The notes under the pieces are model-generated. The model ran no database searches and was not told the DNA's origin. It saw only the letters and a list, made by a program, of their open reading frames with translations. Position numbers and translations under genes: made by a program. A DNA stretch of 8,435 nt from Alysiella sp. (GTDB lineage: Bacteria > Pseudomonadota > Gammaproteobacteria > Burkholderiales > Neisseriaceae), in NCBI RefSeq assembly GCF_030525755.1, contig NZ_JAUNEC010000061.1:1-8435 (forward strand), read 5' to 3'. Below are positions 5,184-8,435 of this stretch, piece after piece; the first letter of the stretch is position 1, and every line of letters begins with the position of its first letter.

Positions 5184-5201
5184 GGCATTAGATTAAATGC
5201 C
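5184..5201. promoter_or_regulatory. Dyad over the start site of the His-rich lipoprotein gene
   Basis: GGCATTAGATTAAATGCC has perfect 6-bp arms (GGCATT and AATGCC) around six bases. It overlaps the predicted -10 (5192-5197) and the expected start near 5185, where a repressor would block polymerase. It does not match the Zur, Fur or MetR consensus that I know. It could also be a chance dyad. Confidence 0.3.
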
Positions 5202-5220
5202 GAAAAGAAGTAAACCACAA
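5192..5220 (-). promoter_or_regulatory. Candidate promoter of the His-rich lipoprotein gene
   Basis: On the minus strand TTGTGG (5220-5215), a 17-bp spacer and TTTAAT (5197-5192, five of six to TATAAT) form a moderate sigma-70 promoter. Initiation near 5185 leaves a leader of about 62 bases. Confidence 0.45.
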
Positions 5221-5325
5221 CGATTTTAACGCGAATTTACACGATTTGCTTTCTTGCCTTTTGGCTTTTCATAAATGCCAAAGCCTTATAAAATGAAATA
5301 CTTTTTGTTTAAACCCATTTGGATT

Positions 5326-5342
5326 TTTCAGGCTGCCTGAAA
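5326..5342. repeat. Palindromic DNA uptake sequence upstream of ileS
   Basis: TTTCAGGCTGCCTGAAA holds an exact AGGCTGCCTGAA on the plus strand (5330-5341). Because of the symmetry it also holds AGGCAGCCTGAA on the minus strand (5327-5338). Confidence 0.8.
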
Positions 5343-5381
5343 CCGTCTTTTTTAACAAAATAAGCGATTTTAAACGCAAAA

Positions 5382-5393
5382 AAGCTGCCTGAA
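5382..5393 (+). repeat. DNA uptake sequence, one mismatch, in the ileS leader
   Basis: AAGCTGCCTGAA differs from the DUS only at the second base. It lies 39 bases before the ileS start. Confidence 0.65.
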
Positions 5394-5432
5394 ACCCCAT
5401 TTCTTAACATTTTATGATTATGAGCAGAAACC

Positions 5433-8216
5433 ATGACCGACTATTCCCAAACCGTAAACCTATTTGAATCGCCCTTTCCCATGCGCGGCAATTTAGCCAA
5501 GCGCGAACCCGCTTGGGTCAAACAATGGCAAGACGAAAAACGCTACCAAAAATTGCGCCAAATTGCCCAAGGTCGCCCCAAATTCATTTTGCACGATGGT
5601 CCCCCCTATGCCAATGGCGACATTCACATCGGACACGCCGTAAACAAAATTTTGAAAGACGTGATTGTGCGCAGCAAAACGCTGGCTGGCTTTGACGCGC
5701 CCTACGTCCCTGGTTGGGATTGCCACGGTTTGCCCATTGAAGTGATGGTGGAAAAATTGCACGGCAAAGACATGCCGCCATCGCGTTTTCGCGAATTGTG
5801 CCGCGAATACGCCAGCGAACAAATCGCACGTCAGAAAAAAGACTTTATCCGCTTGGGCGTGATGGGCGATTGGGACAACCCCTATCGCACCATGGATTAC
5901 CAAACCGAAGCCGATACCGTCCGCACTTTGGGCGAAATTTACAAAGCAGGTTATTTGTATCGCGGCGCAAAACCCGTGCAATTTTGCTTGGATTGCGGCT
6001 CATCTTTGGCAGAAGCCGAAGTGGAATACAAAGACAAAGTTTCCCACGCCATTGATGTGGCATACCCATTTCAAAACCCCAGCGCGTTGGCAAAAGCCTT
6101 TGGGCTGCCTGAAAGCGATTTGGGCAAATGCTTTGCCGTGATTTGGACGACCACCCCTTGGACTTTACCTGCCAGCCAAGCCGTTTCCGCAGGCACAGAA
6201 ATCGTGTATCAACTGCACGATTTGGGCGACAAACACATCGTTTTGGCAAAAGATTTGGCAGAGCAGGCTTTGGCGCGATATGGCGTTTCAGGCAGCCTGA
6301 AAGCCGAAACCACAGGCGCGAAATTGGAAAACCTGTTGCTCCAACACCCATTTTTAGAACGCGACATTCCCATTTTATTGGGCGACCATGTTACCACCGA
6401 AGCAGGTACAGGCTTGGTACACACCGCGCCAGCACACGGTTTGGAAGACTACCACGTTTGCAAACTTTACGGCATAGAGCTGTACAACCCCGTTAATGGC
6501 GAAGGACGCTACATCTCCGAAGTGCCGCGCGTGGCAGGCAAAACCGTGTGGGAAGCCAATGCCATCATCATTGATTGGCTGGCTGAAAACCAAGTTTTAC
6601 TGGCAAACAAAAAAATAGAACACAGCTACGCCCATTGCTGGCGACACAAAACCCCCCTGATTTACCGCGCCACCGCCCAATGGTTCATCGGCATGGACAA
6701 AGCAGGCACATCAGGCAACACATTGCGCAATCACGCGCTCAAAGCCGTAGATGACACCGAATTTTTCCCCGCGTGGGGACGCGCCCGCCTGCAAGCCATG
6801 ATTGAAGGTCGCCCCGACTGGGTGGTATCGCGCCAACGTTTTTGGGGTACGCCCATGACCTTCTTTGTGCACAAAGAAACAGGCGAATTGCACCCCAATT
6901 CAGCCGAATATTTGGAAACCATCGCCCAAAAAATTGAAAAAGGCGGCATCAACGCATGGTTTGAATTGGACAAAGCCGAAATCTTGTCGCCCGAAGATTG
7001 CGCCACCTACGAAAAATTGAACGACACCATGGACGTGTGGTTTGATTCAGGCAGCACCCACTATTCCGTTGTCAAACAACGCCCCGAACTCGCCTATCCA
7101 GCCGATTTGTATCTGGAAGGCAGCGACCAACATCGCGGCTGGTTTCAATCGTCCATGCTCACAGGCTGTGCAACAGTGGGACGTGCGCCCTACAAACAAC
7201 TGCTCACACACGGCTTTGTGGTGGACGAAAAAGGCTACAAAATGTCCAAATCCATGGGCAATGTGGTTGCGCCACAAGAAGTGTTGAACGAATTTGGCGC
7301 AGACATTTTGCGTTTGTGGACGGCAGGCACCGATTATTCAGGCGAATTGTCCATTTCCAAAGAAATTTTGAAACGCGTTGCCGAACGCTACCGCCGCATT
7401 CGCAACACATTGAGTTTCCTGTTTGCCAATTTGAAAGATTTCAGCCCCATAGAACACGCCGTGCCGTTTGCCGACATGGTGGAAATTGACCGCTATGCCG
7501 TGTTGCTGGCGCGACAACTGCAAGAGCGCGTGGCTGGCGACTACTATCCGCGCTATGCTTTCCACTTTGCCGTGCAAGATTTGGTGCAATTTTGTTCCGA
7601 AGATTTGGGCGCGTTCTATTTGGACATTTTGAAAGACCGCCTCTACACCACGAAAACAGACGGACACGCCCGCCGTTCAGCCCAAACCGCGCTGTATCAC
7701 ATCACACGCAGTTTTGTGTTGTTGATGTCGCCCGTGCTGTGTTTCACGGCAGAAGAGGCGTGGGACATCATCGGTGGCGGCGAAGAAGACAGCGTGTTGT
7801 ACCACACCCTGCACGACTTCCCCACCATGCCAGCCGCCAGCGAAACGGCTTTGCTGCAAAAATGGACGGCAATCCGCGAAGCGCGTACGGTGGTCAATGC
7901 CGCCATTGAGCCATTGCGCGTGGACAAATCGGTGGGTTCATCGTTGCAAGCCGAAGTGGTCTTGACCGCGCCCGAAAACGTGCATTCGGTGCTGGCAACT
8001 TTGGGCGATGAGCTGAAATTTGTGATGCTGGTGTCGCAAATTGAATTGCGTTTGGGCGATGAATTGTCTGCCCAAGTGAAAGCGACCGAATCGCCCAAAT
8101 GCGAACGCTGCTGGCACTACACCGACAGCGTAGGCACGGTGGCAGGGCACGAAACCGTTTGCGCCCGTTGCGTGGACAACATTGAAGGACAAGGCGAACA
8201 ACGCGATTATGCGTGA
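5433..8216 (+). CDS. ileS: Isoleucyl-tRNA synthetase, 927 aa
   Basis: This cytoplasmic class I synthetase charges tRNA-Ile and edits misactivated valine. It is full length (E. coli about 938 residues). Motifs in order: PYANGDIHIGHAVN with HIGH at 65-68; GWDCHGLPIE (94-103); the CP1 editing domain with WTTTPWTLPA (238-247) and GTGLVHTAPAHGLEDY (325-340, editing Asp339); SRQRFWGTPM (466-475); DVWFDSGSTHYS (534-545); KMSKS (603-607); the helical anticodon-binding domain; and a C-terminal zinc finger with Cys890, Cys893, Cys910 and Cys913. All catalytic residues are present. The start matches the family N-terminus (DYSQTVNL, FPMRGNLAKREP), although there is no good Shine-Dalgarno (only GAGC at 5422-5425). 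Two DUS lie inside the CP1 region. Its own terminator follows; lspA, commonly next, does not appear within the remaining 219 bases. Confidence 0.98.
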   Translation: MTDYSQTVNLFESPFPMRGNLAKREPAWVKQWQDEKRYQKLRQIAQGRPKFILHDGPPYANGDIHIGHAVNKILKDVIVRSKTLAGFDAPYVPGWDCHGLPIEVMVEKLHGKDMPPSRFRELCREYASEQIARQKKDFIRLGVMGDWDNPYRTMDYQTEADTVRTLGEIYKAGYLYRGAKPVQFCLDCGSSLAEAEVEYKDKVSHAIDVAYPFQNPSALAKAFGLPESDLGKCFAVIWTTTPWTLPASQAVSAGTEIVYQLHDLGDKHIVLAKDLAEQALARYGVSGSLKAETTGAKLENLLLQHPFLERDIPILLGDHVTTEAGTGLVHTAPAHGLEDYHVCKLYGIELYNPVNGEGRYISEVPRVAGKTVWEANAIIIDWLAENQVLLANKKIEHSYAHCWRHKTPLIYRATAQWFIGMDKAGTSGNTLRNHALKAVDDTEFFPAWGRARLQAMIEGRPDWVVSRQRFWGTPMTFFVHKETGELHPNSAEYLETIAQKIEKGGINAWFELDKAEILSPEDCATYEKLNDTMDVWFDSGSTHYSVVKQRPELAYPADLYLEGSDQHRGWFQSSMLTGCATVGRAPYKQLLTHGFVVDEKGYKMSKSMGNVVAPQEVLNEFGADILRLWTAGTDYSGELSISKEILKRVAERYRRIRNTLSFLFANLKDFSPIEHAVPFADMVEIDRYAVLLARQLQERVAGDYYPRYAFHFAVQDLVQFCSEDLGAFYLDILKDRLYTTKTDGHARRSAQTALYHITRSFVLLMSPVLCFTAEEAWDIIGGGEEDSVLYHTLHDFPTMPAASETALLQKWTAIREARTVVNAAIEPLRVDKSVGSSLQAEVVLTAPENVHSVLATLGDELKFVMLVSQIELRLGDELSAQVKATESPKCERCWHYTDSVGTVAGHETVCARCVDNIEGQGEQRDYA
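6102..6113 (+). repeat. DNA uptake sequence, one mismatch, inside ileS
   Basis: GGGCTGCCTGAA differs from the DUS at the first base. It encodes GLPES (224-228) in the CP1 region of IleS. Confidence 0.65.
6286..6302. repeat. Palindromic DNA uptake sequence inside ileS
   Basis: TTTCAGGCAGCCTGAAA contains an exact DUS on the minus strand (6287-6298) and the AGGCAGCCTGAA variant on the plus strand (6290-6301). It encodes VSGSLK (285-290), in a variable part of the editing domain. Confidence 0.85.
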
Positions 8217-8241
8217 TTGATTTGTTGTTGAAATGAAATTC

Positions 8242-8284
8242 AGGCTGCCTGAAACGTGTTTGATGCGTTTTCAGGCAGCCTTTT
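8242..8284 (+). terminator. Intrinsic terminator of ileS made of two inverted DUS
   Basis: Exact uptake sequences on opposite strands (8242-8253 and 8270-8281) form a 13-bp stem. After one bulge, CG/CG adds two pairs. The stem runs straight into TTTT (8281-8284). It is the clearest case in the window of uptake sequences serving as a transcription terminator. Confidence 0.92.
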
Positions 8285-8315
8285 AATACACGACAAATTT
8301 TGATGTTGCCACAAA

Positions 8316-8410
8316 CCCACTCCCTCCCCCTATGCAAGGAAGCTGGGGTTAGAGACCCAACGAGCCACCCCCACCCTAATCCTCCCCCGCCAGACGGGGG
8401 AGGGGACGGG
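8316..8410. repeat. GC-rich intergenic repeat element with hairpin
   Basis: A block of C-rich then G-rich DNA after ileS, unlike the AT-rich spacers elsewhere in the window. Its right end is a perfect 9-bp inverted repeat, CCTCCCCCG (8381-8389) and CGGGGGAGG (8395-8403), with loop CCAGA. The left part (TCCCTCCCCC at 8321-8330, GGGG at 8344-8347 and CCACCCCCACCC at 8365-8376) looks like a degraded second hairpin. The composition and form suggest a dispersed REP-like element that would recur in intergenic spaces. A single copy is visible here, so repetition is inferred. Confidence 0.55.
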
Positions 8411-8412
8411 TT

Positions 8413-8424
8413 TTCAGGCAGCCC
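8413..8424 (-). repeat. DNA uptake sequence, one mismatch, at the right edge
   Basis: TTCAGGCAGCCC matches the DUS complement at 11 of 12 bases. It directly follows the GC-rich repeat and may belong to a terminator that continues past the window. Confidence 0.6.
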
Positions 8425-8435
8425 AAAGATTTTGT

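Larger units (their letters stand above)
5124..5432. other. Divergent intergenic region between lipoprotein gene and ileS
   Basis: These 309 bases hold the ribosome binding site and candidate promoter of the lipoprotein gene on the left, and two DUS (5326-5342 and 5382-5393) on the right. For ileS the best -10-like box is TATAAA at 5287-5292, without a good -35. TATGAT at 5413-5418 is a second, weaker option. No T-box leader, tRNA-like structure, RNA gene or conserved open frame is apparent. Confidence 0.6.

Noticed and set aside
5124..5260. Possible Zur box controlling the His-rich lipoprotein
   Set aside because: No match to the TGTTAT-N-ATAACA type motif could be found; only the unrelated GGCATT/AATGCC dyad is present.
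5124..5432. T-box riboswitch upstream of ileS
   Set aside because: No conserved T-box sequence or specifier stem is visible, and such leaders are characteristic of Gram-positive ileS genes.
5493..8337. Many long minus-strand and alternative-frame open stretches inside and past ileS
   Set aside because: They are shadows of a GC-biased coding sequence: low-complexity Arg/His/Cys-rich translations without motifs or ribosome binding sites, over a gene that is clearly ileS.
1195..8424. The repeated 12-mers as a CRISPR array
   Set aside because: Copies are short, on both strands, irregularly spaced and partly inside genes; they are DNA uptake sequences.

Overview
The window is chromosomal DNA from a member of the Neisseriaceae. 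The 12-bp DNA uptake sequence AGGCTGCCTGAA occurs seven times exactly and about ten more times with one or two changes. As I recall, this is the dialect described for Simonsiella-type Neisseriaceae (relatives of Simonsiella, Alysiella and Kingella); classical Neisseria use GCCGTCTGAA. Gene content and the frr-uppS-cdsA order also fit this family. I cannot name the species from sequence alone.

Layout from left to right. The 5' part of a tRNA-Asn gene runs off the left edge on the minus strand behind a strong promoter (1-90). metF (methylenetetrahydrofolate reductase) follows on the plus strand after a leader with a perfect MetR-type TGAA-N5-TTCA site. Next comes frr (ribosome recycling factor) with a textbook terminator, then uppS and cdsA. 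UppS makes the undecaprenyl lipid carrier for the cell wall, and CdsA makes the CDP-diacylglycerol precursor of phospholipids. The usual neisserial continuation of this cluster (dxr, rseP, bamA) is absent here.

Instead there is an envelope segment (about 3700-5220). A plus-strand gene encodes a secreted protein with two cysteines that resembles neisserial adhesin complex protein (ACP). Facing it on the minus strand is a lipoprotein with an MliC-type lysozyme-inhibitor domain and an extreme N-terminal histidine tract (18 His in 30 residues). Between them lies a possible 57-residue membrane-hairpin gene. The two flanking transcripts end at separate DUS-based hairpins.

The right third is ileS (isoleucyl-tRNA synthetase, complete, 927 aa). 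It ends at a terminator made of two inverted uptake sequences, followed by a GC-rich intergenic repeat at the right edge.

Most of the window is housekeeping. The part most worth attention is the envelope segment: a His-rich lysozyme-inhibitor lipoprotein paired with an ACP-like protein, which suggests host-defence resistance, possibly linked to metal binding. The likely MetR control of metF is second. No insertion sequence, phage gene, CRISPR array or clear new multi-gene system was seen.
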